Positions 15,629 through 24,218 of a stretch of 29,492 nt of DNA are shown piece by piece. The notes under the pieces were generated by a model. It saw only the letters and a list, made by a program, of their open reading frames with translations. It had not been told where the DNA came from and searched no databases. The stretch lies in NCBI GenBank assembly GCA_964475385.1, contig CAYYWV010000020.1:1-29492 (forward strand), read 5' to 3'. How positions within the stretch are numbered: the stretch's first letter is position 1; each line of letters starts with the position of its first letter. Both the position numbers and the translations under genes were made by a program. Source of the DNA: CAYYWV01 sp964475385 (GTDB lineage Bacteria; Pseudomonadota; Alphaproteobacteria; JAAXGF01).

Positions 15629-18001
15629 CTACTCGGCGGCCTTCGCCTGCTGCATGGCGCGCCAGACCTTCTCGGGCGTGGCCGGCATGTCGATGTGGCG
15701 GACGCCGTAAGGCGCGAGCGCATCGGTGATCGCGTTGATCAGCGCCGGCGGCGCGGCGATCGCGCCCGCTTCGCCGCAGCCCTTCACCCCCAGCGGGTTG
15801 TGGGGGCAGGGGGTCTCGGTCATGGCGACGCGGAACGAAGGCAGGTCGTCGGCCCGCGGCATGCAGTAGTCCATGTACGAGCCGGTGACGAGCTGGCCCG
15901 AGTTCGAATCGTAGACGCAGCCTTCGAGAAGGGCCTGGCCGACGCCTTGGGCGATGCCGCCGTGGACCTGGCCCTCGACGATCATCGGGTTGATGACCTT
16001 GCCGAAGTCGTCCACGGCCACCCAGTCCACGATGTCGACGACGCCGGTCTCCTTGTCGATCTCGACCTCGCAGATATGCGTTCCCGCCGGGAAGGTGAAG
16101 TTGAGCGGGTCGTAGAACGCGGTCTCGTCGAAGCCGGGCTCGAGCCCCTCGGGATAGTTGTGGGGCACGTAAGCCGCGAAGGCCACCTCGGCGATCGACT
16201 TGGTCTTGTCGGTTCCGGCGACGCGGTAGGCGCCGGCCTCGAACTCGATATCGTCGACCGAGGCCTCCATGAGATGGGCGGCGATCTTCTTACCTTTCTC
16301 GATCAGCTTCTCGCAGGCCCGGATAATGGCGCTGCCGCCGACCGCGAGCGAGCGCGAGCCATAGGTGCCCATCGCCATCGGGATCGCGCCGGTGTCGCCG
16401 TGCACGATCTCGACGTTCTCGTAAGGCACCCCGAGGGTCTCGGCGACGAGCTGCGAGAACGTCGTCTCGTGGCCCTGGCCGTGGGCGTGCGAGCCGGTGA
16501 ACACGGTGACGCTGCCGGTGGGATTGAAGCGGACTTGGGCCGATTCCCACAGGCCCACCCCGGCGCCGAGCGAGCCCACCACCGCCGACGGCGCGATGCC
16601 GCATGCCTCGATATAGCAGGAGAAGCCGATCCCGCGCAGCTTGCCCCGGGCCTCCGATTGGGCGCGCCGGGCGGCGAAGCCCTGGTAGTCGATCAGCTTC
16701 AGCGCTTCGTCGAGCGCGAGGGCGTAGTTGCCCGAATCGTACTGAAGCGCGACCGGCGTCTGATAAGGGAAGGCGTCCGGCGGCACGAAATTGCGCCGCC
16801 TGAGCTCGGCCGGATCGATCCCCATCTCGCGGGCCGCGGTCTCGACCACGCGTTCGAGCGCATAGGTCGCCTCCGGCCGCCCCGCCCCGCGGTAGGCGTC
16901 GACGGGCGCGGTGTTGGTGAACACCGCCTTGACGTTGCAGAAGATCGCCGGCGTCGTGTACTGGCCGGCGAGCAGGGTGGCGTATAGATAGGTCGGGATC
17001 GCGGTTGCGAAGCTCGATAAATAAGCCCCCATGTTGGCCGTGGTCTCGACCTTAAGGGCGAGGAACTTGCCGTTCTCGTCGAGGCCGAGGGCGACGCGGG
17101 TCACATGGTCGCGGCCGTGGGCGTCGGTCATGAAGCTCTCGCTGCGCTCGGCCGTCCACTTGACCGGCCGGCCGACCTTCTTCGCCGCCCAGGTGCAGAC
17201 CGTTTCCTCGGCGTAGCAGAAGATCTTGGACCCGAAGCCGCCGCCCACGTCGGGCGCGATGACCCGGATCTTGGCCTCCGACAGCCCGAGCACGAAGGCG
17301 CAGAGGATCAACCGCAGAAGATGCGGGTTCTGGCTCGTCGTATAGAGGGTGTAGCTGTCGGTGCCGGCGTCGTACTCGCCGATGGCCGCGCGCGGCTCGA
17401 TCGCGTTGGGGATGAGCCGGTTGTTGACGAGGTCGAGCCGGGTCACGTGGTGCGCCTTGGCGAGCGCGGCGTCAACCTCGCCCTCGTCGCCGAGCACCCA
17501 GTCGTAGCACAGATTCCCCGGGGCCTCGTCGTGGACCTGGGGCGCGCCCTCCGCGAGCGCCTTGGTGGGCTCGGTGACCGCCGGCAGGACGTCGTAATCG
17601 ACCTCGACCAGCTCGGCGGCGTTCTTGGCCTCTTCGAGCGTCTCGGCGATCACCACGGCGACCTGGTCGCCGACGTGGCGGACCTTGTCGCGAACCAGCG
17701 GGTAATGCGGCCCGGCCTTGTGAGGCTCGCCGTTGCGGTCGGTCACGGTCCAGCCGCAGGGCAGCGAGCCCACGTTGTCGGCCGCCATGTCGGCGCCGGT
17801 GAACACCGCGACCACGCCGGGCGCGGCGGCCGCCTTGGCGGCGTCGATTCCTTTGACGACCGCGTGCGCATGGGGCGAACGGACGAAGACGGCGTAGGTC
17901 TGGCCGGGACGGTTGATGTCGTCGGTGTAACGGCCGCGGCCGGTGAGAAAGCGGAAGTCCTCCTTGCGCTTCGGCGCGGCGCCGATTCCGTTGTCAGCCA
18001 T
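15629..18001 (-). CDS. coxL: CoxL-like large subunit, form II molybdenum hydroxylase
   Basis: This 790-residue catalytic subunit of the xanthine oxidase family binds Mo-molybdopterin cytosine dinucleotide. It begins with an aldehyde oxidase a/b-hammerhead domain (about 15-130) followed by the Mo-binding domains. DVGGGFGSKI (251-260) and the active-site loop AYRGAGR (369-375) are visible, as is the catalytic glutamate in GVKGCGEAG (Glu744). Form I CO dehydrogenase has AYXCSFR in this loop, with a copper-binding cysteine. Here that cysteine is absent, so this is form II and CO oxidation is doubtful. Other small carbonyl or heterocyclic substrates are possible. It overlaps nothing and lies 4 bases after coxS. 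Confidence 0.93.
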   Translation of the reverse strand: MADNGIGAAPKRKEDFRFLTGRGRYTDDINRPGQTYAVFVRSPHAHAVVKGIDAAKAAAAPGVVAVFTGADMAADNVGSLPCGWTVTDRNGEPHKAGPHYPLVRDKVRHVGDQVAVVIAETLEEAKNAAELVEVDYDVLPAVTEPTKALAEGAPQVHDEAPGNLCYDWVLGDEGEVDAALAKAHHVTRLDLVNNRLIPNAIEPRAAIGEYDAGTDSYTLYTTSQNPHLLRLILCAFVLGLSEAKIRVIAPDVGGGFGSKIFCYAEETVCTWAAKKVGRPVKWTAERSESFMTDAHGRDHVTRVALGLDENGKFLALKVETTANMGAYLSSFATAIPTYLYATLLAGQYTTPAIFCNVKAVFTNTAPVDAYRGAGRPEATYALERVVETAAREMGIDPAELRRRNFVPPDAFPYQTPVALQYDSGNYALALDEALKLIDYQGFAARRAQSEARGKLRGIGFSCYIEACGIAPSAVVGSLGAGVGLWESAQVRFNPTGSVTVFTGSHAHGQGHETTFSQLVAETLGVPYENVEIVHGDTGAIPMAMGTYGSRSLAVGGSAIIRACEKLIEKGKKIAAHLMEASVDDIEFEAGAYRVAGTDKTKSIAEVAFAAYVPHNYPEGLEPGFDETAFYDPLNFTFPAGTHICEVEIDKETGVVDIVDWVAVDDFGKVINPMIVEGQVHGGIAQGVGQALLEGCVYDSNSGQLVTGSYMDYCMPRADDLPSFRVAMTETPCPHNPLGVKGCGEAGAIAAPPALINAITDALAPYGVRHIDMPATPEKVWRAMQQAKAAE

Positions 18002-18005
18002 GGTC

Positions 18006-18476
18006 TCACCCCCTCATCGCTTTGGCGCCGGCCTGAATGGCCTTGACGATGTTGTGGTAGCCGGTGCAACGGCACAGGTTGCCGTCGATCCCGGCGCGGA
18101 TGTCGGCCTCGCTCGGGTTCGGGTTGCGGCGCACAAGGTCGATGGCGCTCATCACCATGCCGGGCGTGCAGTACCCGCACTGAAGACCGTGATGCTCATG
18201 GAACGCGGCCTGCATGGGGTGCAGTTCGCCGTTCTTGGCCAGGCCTTCGATGGTGGTCACCTCGCAACCGTCGGCTTGGACCGCCAGCATGGTGCAGGAC
18301 TTGACCGAGCGGCCGTCGACGTGGACCACGCAAGCCCCGCACTGGCTGGTGTCGCAGCCCACATGGGTGCCGGTGAGGCCGAGGCCCTTGCGCAGAAGGT
18401 CGACAAGAAGCGTGTTCGCCTCGACCTCCTTGGCGACCTTTCGGCCGTTCACCGTGAGGGAGACGGAGATCCCCAT
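18006..18476 (-). CDS. coxS: CoxS-like [2Fe-2S] subunit of a molybdenum hydroxylase
   Basis: This 156-residue small subunit has two [2Fe-2S] centres: a plant-ferredoxin-type cluster with Cys41, Cys46, Cys49 and Cys61 (VGCDTSQCGACVVH), and a C-terminal four-helix cluster with Cys100, Cys103, Cys135 and Cys137 (QCGYCTPGM and GNLCRCTGYHNI). It carries electrons from the Mo site of CoxL to the FAD of CoxM. The start at 18476 (MGISVSLTVNG) is preferred because GGAGG lies 5 bases before it. The ATG at 18488 is upstream of that site and has none of its own. Confidence 0.94.
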   Translation of the reverse strand: MGISVSLTVNGRKVAKEVEANTLLVDLLRKGLGLTGTHVGCDTSQCGACVVHVDGRSVKSCTMLAVQADGCEVTTIEGLAKNGELHPMQAAFHEHHGLQCGYCTPGMVMSAIDLVRRNPNPSEADIRAGIDGNLCRCTGYHNIVKAIQAGAKAMRG

Positions 18477-18628
18477 ACCATCCTCCATCGAACTGTTATC
18501 GATCTGTCATTCTGGTCCGATCGGCGACCCTGACCCCGCCGTCGTTCCCGGTCGGTCGTTCGCGTGGCGTCGTGAAGCCTCCCTGCGCCTTTTTCTATGA
18601 CAGGATTTTTTTCGGACGCCGCTTCGCT

Positions 18629-18657
18629 AGTTTTGTGTGCCAGCGGCGCGAGGTCAA
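18629..18657 (-). promoter_or_regulatory. Possible promoter for coxSLM
   Basis: On the - strand TTGACC (18652-18657, 5 of 6 to the -35 consensus) is followed after 17 bases by AAAACT (18629-18634), a poor -10 box. It lies in the 215-base gap between coxG and coxS. Apart from this and two T-rich stretches near 18590-18615 I see nothing else there. Confidence 0.33.
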
Positions 18658-18691
18658 GGACGGATCGAACCGCGCCCGCCGCAACGGTCCG

Positions 18692-19258
18692 TTATCGGGC
18701 GAACAGATACAAGAGCGCGGCGACGATCGCGAGAACGCCGCCGATCCAAACCCAGGGGCTGAGCCCGCGTCTTTCGGCCGGAATAGGCGCCGCCTCGGGC
18801 GGCGGCGCGGCTTCGGCCTCGGCGGCGACGATCTCGCTGAGCGCGCCGAAGAACTGATCGGCGATCTTGCGCGCCGTCGAATCGAGCAGTCTTTGTCCGA
18901 CCTGGGCGAGCTTGCCGCCGACCTCGGCGTTCGCCTCATAGCGCAGAACCGTCTCGCCGTCGGCCTCGTCAAGGCGAACCTGGGCCGAGCCGCGCGCGAA
19001 CCCGGCGACGCCTCCCTGGCCCTCGCCGCTGATGCGGTAGCTCTGCGGCGGGTCGAGATCGGACAGCGTCACCTTGCCCTTGAAGCGCGCCTTGACCGGG
19101 CCGACCTTGAGCGAGACCCGGGCCGCGAGCTCGGTCTCGGAAAGGCGTTCGATCTCTTCACAGCCGGGGATCGCCTTCTGGAGCACATCGGGGTCGTTGA
19201 GCGCCGCCCAAACGCGTTCGCGCGTGGCCGGAATGCGGAATTCGCCCGAAATCTCCAT
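18692..19258 (-). CDS. coxG: CoxG-like SRPBCC protein with C-terminal membrane anchor
   Basis: In this 188-residue protein, residues 1-145 form an SRPBCC (START-like) hydrophobic-pocket domain (MEISGEFRIPATRERVWAALNDP, then GKVTLSDLDPP). A Pro/Ala/Glu-rich linker (146-163) leads to a single membrane helix, PWVWIGGVLAIVAALLYLF (168-186), at the extreme C-terminus. CoxG recruits CO dehydrogenase to the membrane and has been linked to quinone delivery in CO-oxidising bacteria. Here it should connect the CoxSLM enzyme to the quinone pool. GAGGG lies 5-6 bases before the ATG. It is nearer to the antiporter operon (73 bases) than to coxS (215 bases), so it may be transcribed with the antiporter. 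Confidence 0.92.
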   Translation of the reverse strand: MEISGEFRIPATRERVWAALNDPDVLQKAIPGCEEIERLSETELAARVSLKVGPVKARFKGKVTLSDLDPPQSYRISGEGQGGVAGFARGSAQVRLDEADGETVLRYEANAEVGGKLAQVGQRLLDSTARKIADQFFGALSEIVAAEAEAAPPPEAAPIPAERRGLSPWVWIGGVLAIVAALLYLFAR

Positions 19259-19331
19259 CTGATCCCTCGTTCTTTCGTCTGGGCAAAGGTAGCGACGGGA
19301 CGGAAGCGGCGCAATGGGCGCGGCCCCGCCT

Positions 19332-21035
19332 TTAGCTCACGCTCTGCCAGTAGTAGACCACGAGCGAGAGCGCGAGCAACAACGCGATCCAAGCGGTCGC
19401 GCCTCCGATCGGCGCGCCCGCCGCGGCCGCCGCCCGCGGTCCGTAGTGACGGCGCAGCACGCCGACCGCGCCGTTAAGAGCGTCTCGCGTCGTCTCTCCC
19501 ACGGCCGCGGAAACGCGCGCGGCCATCGCCGCCGCGCCGCGCCAGATGCGCGGGGCGAGCCAGCGGTAGGTCCATTCGGCGTCGATGTTCACCGACGGCA
19601 GCTCGGGCGGGTAAAGCCCCGAGAGCTTGAGCCAGGCGAAGGCCAGCGCCGAGAAGAACAAGAGCTGAACCTGAGTCACCACATGGGTGAAATCGAACGG
19701 CGCGTAATCGACCGGGAAGGGGAGAAGCGCGTACAGAGGCCAAGGATAGACCCCGACCCCGATCGCCAGGGCGGCGGCCATCAGCATGCCGATTCGCATG
19801 TTGAGCGGCGGCTCCTTGACGCGAATCCCCGAATCGTGAGCGAAGAAGGCGAAGAAGGGGATCTTGATCCCCGCATGGTGGAACACGCCCGCCGAGGCGA
19901 ACAGAAGGAACAGCCAGACCCAGCCGTAGCCTTCTTCGAGGGCGGCGGCCATGACCATCGACTTCGAGACGAAGCCGCTGAACAGCGGAAAGGCCGAGAT
20001 CGACGCCGCGCCGACGATGCAGAGCGCCGTCGTCTGGGGCATCGACTTGTAAAGCCCGCCGAGCTCCGAGCCGTTGATCCGCCCGGTCATGTGGAGAACG
20101 GCCCCCATGGCCATGAACAGAAGGCCCTTGAAGATGACGTCGTTGAAAGCGTGCGAGACCGCGCCGTTGAGCGCGAGTTCGGTGCCGATGCCGATCCCGG
20201 CGACCATGAAGCCGAGCTGGTTGATCATGCTGTAGCAGAGAACCCGGCGAAGGTCGTTCTCGATCACCGCGTAGAAGATCGGGAACACGGTCATCACGGC
20301 GCCGATGTAGACCAACGGCTCGGCGCCAGGAAAGCCGCGGGCGAGGGCGTAGATCGCGGCCTTGGTCGTGAACGCGCTCAAGAACACGGTGCCCGTGGGG
20401 GTCGCCTCTGGGTAGGCGTCGGTCAGCCAATTGTGGAGCAGTGGAAAACCGGCCTTGATCCCGAAGGCGAGGAAAATCAGCCAGGTTCCGATCCCGTCGA
20501 GGGTCATGGCTTCGAAGGCGATCGAGCCGGTCTCGCGGGAAACGATCAGCACGCCCGCGAGCAGCATCAATCCCGAAACCATCTGAAAGGCGATGTAGCG
20601 AAGCCCGGCCCGGGTGGCGCGCGGCGCGCGCCGGGCGAAGATCAGAAACACCGAGGTGATCGCCGCAAGCTCCCAGAACACGAACAGCGTAATCATGTCC
20701 CCGGCGAACGCGATGCCGACGGCGCTGCCCGCGTAAGCGAGCGCCGCCACCTGTTGCAATCGGTCGCGGATGTGAAGGCCGTAAACCCCGCCGATGAAGG
20801 CGGCGATCGGGAACAGGTAGCCGAACAGAAGGCTCAGCCGGTCGGCGCGGTAGATCACCAGATGATAGTCGAACAGCGCGAGTCCGACCGGTGTCGCGGG
20901 CGCTGCGAAGGCTACGCTCGCCAGCGCGGCGAGCGGCGTCGCCAGGACCGCGAGGCTGCGCGCGCCGGCGGGCGCGAGCGCCGCGATCAGGGCGCCGAGC
21001 CCGAAGATCAGCGCGGGATGGAGGCTAGCGATCAT
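19332..21035 (-). CDS. Third MrpD/NuoL-like antiporter subunit
   Basis: This 567-residue polytopic membrane protein belongs to the proton-conducting complex I/Mrp family. Glu122 in TLFVFWELAAITS corresponds to the essential TM5 glutamate and Lys194 in FGIKAGFPLLHNWLTDAYPEA to the TM7 lysine; HAFNDVIFKGLLFM carries the mid-membrane lysine of TM10. It is longer than MrpD (about 490), with an extra soluble-plus-membrane tail (about 455-567: NIDAEWTYRWLAPRIW and a final helix WIALLLALSLVVYYW). Its start overlaps the 80-residue gene by 11 bases. It is last in the antiporter operon and 73 bases before coxG. It is more divergent from MrpD than the other two copies, and NuoL/NuoN-like assignment is equally possible. 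Confidence 0.87.
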   Translation of the reverse strand: MIASLHPALIFGLGALIAALAPAGARSLAVLATPLAALASVAFAAPATPVGLALFDYHLVIYRADRLSLLFGYLFPIAAFIGGVYGLHIRDRLQQVAALAYAGSAVGIAFAGDMITLFVFWELAAITSVFLIFARRAPRATRAGLRYIAFQMVSGLMLLAGVLIVSRETGSIAFEAMTLDGIGTWLIFLAFGIKAGFPLLHNWLTDAYPEATPTGTVFLSAFTTKAAIYALARGFPGAEPLVYIGAVMTVFPIFYAVIENDLRRVLCYSMINQLGFMVAGIGIGTELALNGAVSHAFNDVIFKGLLFMAMGAVLHMTGRINGSELGGLYKSMPQTTALCIVGAASISAFPLFSGFVSKSMVMAAALEEGYGWVWLFLLFASAGVFHHAGIKIPFFAFFAHDSGIRVKEPPLNMRIGMLMAAALAIGVGVYPWPLYALLPFPVDYAPFDFTHVVTQVQLLFFSALAFAWLKLSGLYPPELPSVNIDAEWTYRWLAPRIWRGAAAMAARVSAAVGETTRDALNGAVGVLRRHYGPRAAAAAGAPIGGATAWIALLLALSLVVYYWQSVS

Positions 21036-21267
21036 AGTAATCCTCGCCGCGCATCACGACCTTGCGCATTTCCTTGGCGATCAGCACCAGGGCTACGCAG
21101 GCGACGAAGCCGAACAAGGCGTAAAAGCCGAACAGGCCTTCCCAAGGGTGAATGACTTTACGGGTGAAGATCGCATCGAAGCCGAGAACGACGACGCAGA
21201 GGACGAAAAGCGCGCCGAGAAGTCGCTTCACGTTTTTCGGGTTATCGAAGATGTGGCGTCGTTCCAT
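21025..21267 (-). CDS. 80-residue two-helix membrane protein in antiporter operon
   Basis: This small protein (MERRHIFDNPKNVKRLLGALF...) has two predicted membrane helices, about 16-31 (LLGALFVLCVVVLGFD) and 44-65 (GLFGFYALFGFVACVALVLIAK). It has a positively charged N-terminus and a charged C-terminal tail ending in GEDYYDR. I recognise no Mrp or Mbh subunit in it. Its place between two MrpD-like genes, with an 11-base overlap to the downstream one, suggests an accessory subunit of the same complex, possibly one that docks the third antiporter-like subunit (inference). Confidence 0.8.
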   Translation of the reverse strand: MERRHIFDNPKNVKRLLGALFVLCVVVLGFDAIFTRKVIHPWEGLFGFYALFGFVACVALVLIAKEMRKVVMRGEDYYDR

Positions 21268-21276
21268 GACGGGCTC

Positions 21277-22740
21277 TCAGTTGACGAACAGCGCGCTGAC
21301 CAGCCGAAACAGCGGCTGCGGCCAGACGAACAGGGCGAAAGCGCCGAGGCTAGAGAAGACGAGCGCGACGAGGCAGGGCCAGGGCGCTTCGCGGATGCCC
21401 AATGCGCGCGAGGGCTCGGCCGGCTTGCAGAAGAAGGCGCGCACCGGGATCGGCATCAGATAGAAGATGTTGAGAAACGAGCTCAGCATCAGGACCGCGA
21501 GCAACCAGAGATCGCCCGCATCGAGCGTGCCCAGGGCAAGGTACCACTTGCTCCACAGTCCGCCGAGCGGAGGCAGTCCGATGATCGACAGGCTTCCGAT
21601 CAGAAAGGCCCCCATGGTGATCGGCATTGTCCGACCGAGGCCGTTGAGCTCGCTCACCTCGGTCTTATGGGTCGCGACGTAGATTGCGCCGGCGGAAAAG
21701 AACAGGGTGATCTTGCCGAAGGCATGGGTCGCGATGTGCATCGCGCCGCCTGTGATCCCGAACCGGTTGGCGAGCATGGCGCCGAGCACGATGTAGGAGA
21801 GCTGGCTCACAGTGGAGTACGCAAGCCGCGCCTTCAGGTTGTCGCGGGTGAGCGCGACCAACGAAGCGGCGATGATGGTGAACGCGGCGGCATAGGCGAT
21901 CCACTGACTCGCCGGGATGGCGGCGAGGGTCTCGATTCCGAAGACGTAGACCGCAACCTTGAGCACCGTGAACACGCCGGCCTTGACCACAGCCACCGCA
22001 TGAAGAAGCGCGCTTACCGGGGTCGGCGCGACCATGGCCGCCGGCAACCATCGGTGAAACGGCATCAACGCCGCCTTGCCGATCCCGAAGGCGTAGAGCA
22101 CGACGAGGAACCCGGCCATCGTGGGCGAAACCCGGTCGGCGAGGATTCCGCCGGCGCGGAAATCGAGCGTGCCCGTCGCCCGCCAGGTGAGCAGGATCGC
22201 GAGAAGAAAGAACAGGATCGAGGTGGTGAGCAGAATCATCAGGTAGATCCGCCCGCCGGCGCGCGCTTCGTCGGTTCCCTTGTGGGTCACCAGCGGATAG
22301 GTTCCGATCGTCAACGCTTCGTAGAAGACGAACAGAGTGAAGAGGTTGGCCGCAAAGGCGATCCCCATGGTCGCCGCCAACGCGAGCGCGAAGAAGATGT
22401 AATAACGGGTCTGGTGAAGCTCGCGATTGCCGCGCATGTAGCCGATCGAGTAGACCGAGGTCGCGATCCAGAGCGTGCTCGCAACCAACGCGAACAGAAG
22501 CCCGAGAGGTTCAACCCGGAAGGCGAGCGCGAGTCCCGGGATCACCTCGAACAGAACGGCTTCCGGCCGTTCTCCCGCCATCACGCTGGGGACTAGGGCG
22601 GCCACCGCGACGAACAGCGCTCCGGCGGCGGTGAGCGTTACCGCTTCGCGCTGGTCGGGCTGCGCGCGGGCGAGCCAGATCAGCGGCGCCGCCGCCAGCG
22701 GGATCAAAGGCGTCGCGAGAACCAGGGCGGCGGCGCTCAT
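21277..22740 (-). CDS. Second MrpD-like antiporter subunit
   Basis: This 487-residue polytopic protein of the MrpD/NuoN-like family retains Glu141 in TLFVFYEALTIGTYPL (TM5) and Lys222 in YAFGIGKAALMPFHRWLPAAM (TM7), plus HIATHAFGKITLFF. It is therefore predicted to form a working proton or cation path. The ATG at 22740 is chosen because it overlaps the mrpD stop (ATGA). A frame extending to 24159 only shadows mrpD. A duplicated antiporter subunit directly after MrpD recalls the Mbs/Mbx complexes of archaea, which have two such subunits, where classical Mrp has one MrpD plus MrpA. Confidence 0.9.
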   Translation of the reverse strand: MSAAALVLATPLIPLAAAPLIWLARAQPDQREAVTLTAAGALFVAVAALVPSVMAGERPEAVLFEVIPGLALAFRVEPLGLLFALVASTLWIATSVYSIGYMRGNRELHQTRYYIFFALALAATMGIAFAANLFTLFVFYEALTIGTYPLVTHKGTDEARAGGRIYLMILLTTSILFFLLAILLTWRATGTLDFRAGGILADRVSPTMAGFLVVLYAFGIGKAALMPFHRWLPAAMVAPTPVSALLHAVAVVKAGVFTVLKVAVYVFGIETLAAIPASQWIAYAAAFTIIAASLVALTRDNLKARLAYSTVSQLSYIVLGAMLANRFGITGGAMHIATHAFGKITLFFSAGAIYVATHKTEVSELNGLGRTMPITMGAFLIGSLSIIGLPPLGGLWSKWYLALGTLDAGDLWLLAVLMLSSFLNIFYLMPIPVRAFFCKPAEPSRALGIREAPWPCLVALVFSSLGAFALFVWPQPLFRLVSALFVN

Positions 22741-24218
22741 AGCGCGCCCCCCATCAGCGCTTTGGCCGCGCCGCGGGCGATGCCTACCGTGAGGTCGGTG
22801 TCCAGGCCGAAGTAGATGCTCGCCCCCGCGAGGATGAGCGTCGGCGCGAGCATCGACCAGGGCGCTTCCTCGACCGGCGGCGCATTGGGCGGCGGCGGCT
22901 GGAAGTAGGCCGCCTCGACGACGCGGCCGATGTAGACCAGCGCCAGCATCGAGCTGATCAGGATCGCGACCGCAACCGGCCACAGCCCCGCTTCGAGCGC
23001 GGCGAGCACAAAGTACCACTTGCTCACGAAGCCGACGGTCGCGGGCAGGCCGATCAGGCTGATGCCACTTGCCACAAAGGCCGCCATGGTGATCGGCATC
23101 CGTCGGCCGAGCCCGCGCATATCGCCAATGTCGACCGAACCCAGGCGGTGGAACACGCAAGCGAGCGCCATGAACAATGCGCCTTTCATAAGCGCGTGGT
23201 TGAACAGGTGCACGAGCGCGCCGATCAGGCCGTTGACGCTCGCGAGCCCGATGCCGACCGCCATATAGCCGATCTGCCCGACCGACGAGTAAGCGAGCAG
23301 CCGTTTCACATTGTTCTGGAAGACCGCCGCCACCGAGGCGACAAAGGCGGCAAGCAGGCCGAAGGCGATCAAGATCTCGCCGAGCGGCATCTCGTCGAAG
23401 GCGTAATCGACGCCGAAGATCGTGAACGCGAAGCGGATCAGCACGTAGACGCCGACCTTGGTCGCCGTCGCCGCGAGGAAGGCCGAGATCACCGACGGCG
23501 AAAAGGTGTAGGCATTGGGCAGCCACATATGGAGCGGAAACAGCGCAAGTTTGATCGCGGCGCCGACCACGATAAAGGCGAATGCGGCGCGGATCGTGCG
23601 CGTTCCGCCGACCGCGCCGAGACGATCGGCGAGATCGGCCATGTTCAGGGTGCCGGTCATCATGTAGAGAAGCCCGATCCCGATCAGGATGAAGGTCGCC
23701 CCGATCGTGCCCAGCACCAGATAGCGATAGGCCGCGGTCAGCGCGCGGCGGTCGTTGCCGAGCGCGACCAGCGCATAGCTTGCGAGCGACGTGATCTCGA
23801 GGAAGACATAGAGATTGAAGGCGTCGCCCGTGATCGAGATGCCGAGAAGCCCGGTGAAGGCGAGCAGAAAGACGGCGAAGAACAGATGCGCCCGTTCGGG
23901 GTCGACCTCGCGCTCGATCCCCTTCAGCATCGTCGGCGCGATCAGCGCCCCGATCCCGGTGACGATCACGAGAAGGAGCGCGTTCAGCTTGTCGATCCGA
24001 TACTCGATTCCCCAGGGCGCGGCCCAGTTGCCCATCTCGTAGGAGATGACGCCGCTCTCCGTCACCCGGACGAGCAGCAGGACGGCGATCGCGAAGGCGA
24101 TCCAGGTGATGGCGGCCGCAAAGATCCAAGGCGCGCGACGGCCGCGCAAGAGCACGCACAGCGGCGCCGACAGAAGCGGCACCACGACCTGAAGGGCGGG
24201 CAGGTTAGCGGCGATCAT
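22737..24218 (-). CDS. mrpD: Cation/proton antiporter subunit D
   Basis: This 493-residue, roughly 14-helix membrane protein is the best match to MrpD/MnhD. Glu141 in NLYVFLEITSLASYALVAL is the TM5 glutamate essential for antiport. Lys223 in AIKLALFPLHMWLPNAYTFSPS is the TM7 lysine, with FLAATATKVGVYVL and FNHALMKGALFM supplying the further membrane lysines. Both ends overlap neighbours by ATGA (mrpC upstream, second MrpD-like downstream). Its partners MrpB and C precede it in the order B-C-D. Confidence 0.93.
   Translation of the reverse strand: MIAANLPALQVVVPLLSAPLCVLLRGRRAPWIFAAAITWIAFAIAVLLLVRVTESGVISYEMGNWAAPWGIEYRIDKLNALLLVIVTGIGALIAPTMLKGIEREVDPERAHLFFAVFLLAFTGLLGISITGDAFNLYVFLEITSLASYALVALGNDRRALTAAYRYLVLGTIGATFILIGIGLLYMMTGTLNMADLADRLGAVGGTRTIRAAFAFIVVGAAIKLALFPLHMWLPNAYTFSPSVISAFLAATATKVGVYVLIRFAFTIFGVDYAFDEMPLGEILIAFGLLAAFVASVAAVFQNNVKRLLAYSSVGQIGYMAVGIGLASVNGLIGALVHLFNHALMKGALFMALACVFHRLGSVDIGDMRGLGRRMPITMAAFVASGISLIGLPATVGFVSKWYFVLAALEAGLWPVAVAILISSMLALVYIGRVVEAAYFQPPPPNAPPVEEAPWSMLAPTLILAGASIYFGLDTDLTVGIARGAAKALMGGAL

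Noticed and set aside
15629..18476. Form I (true) CO dehydrogenase
   Set aside because: The CoxL active-site loop is AYRGAGR, lacking the copper-ligand cysteine of form I, and the gene order is S-L-M.
19314..21155. 613-codon + strand frame opposite the third antiporter subunit
   Set aside because: Extremely charged, Glu/Arg/Asp-rich translation typical of the complement of a membrane-protein gene in GC-rich DNA.
21148..22596. 482-codon + strand frame opposite the second MrpD-like gene
   Set aside because: Same reason: antisense to a membrane protein, with no recognisable domain.
19332..24218. DabAB inorganic-carbon pump
   Set aside because: No DabA (DUF2309) gene is present, and the accessory genes mrpB, C, E, F and G define an Mrp/Mbh-type antiporter.
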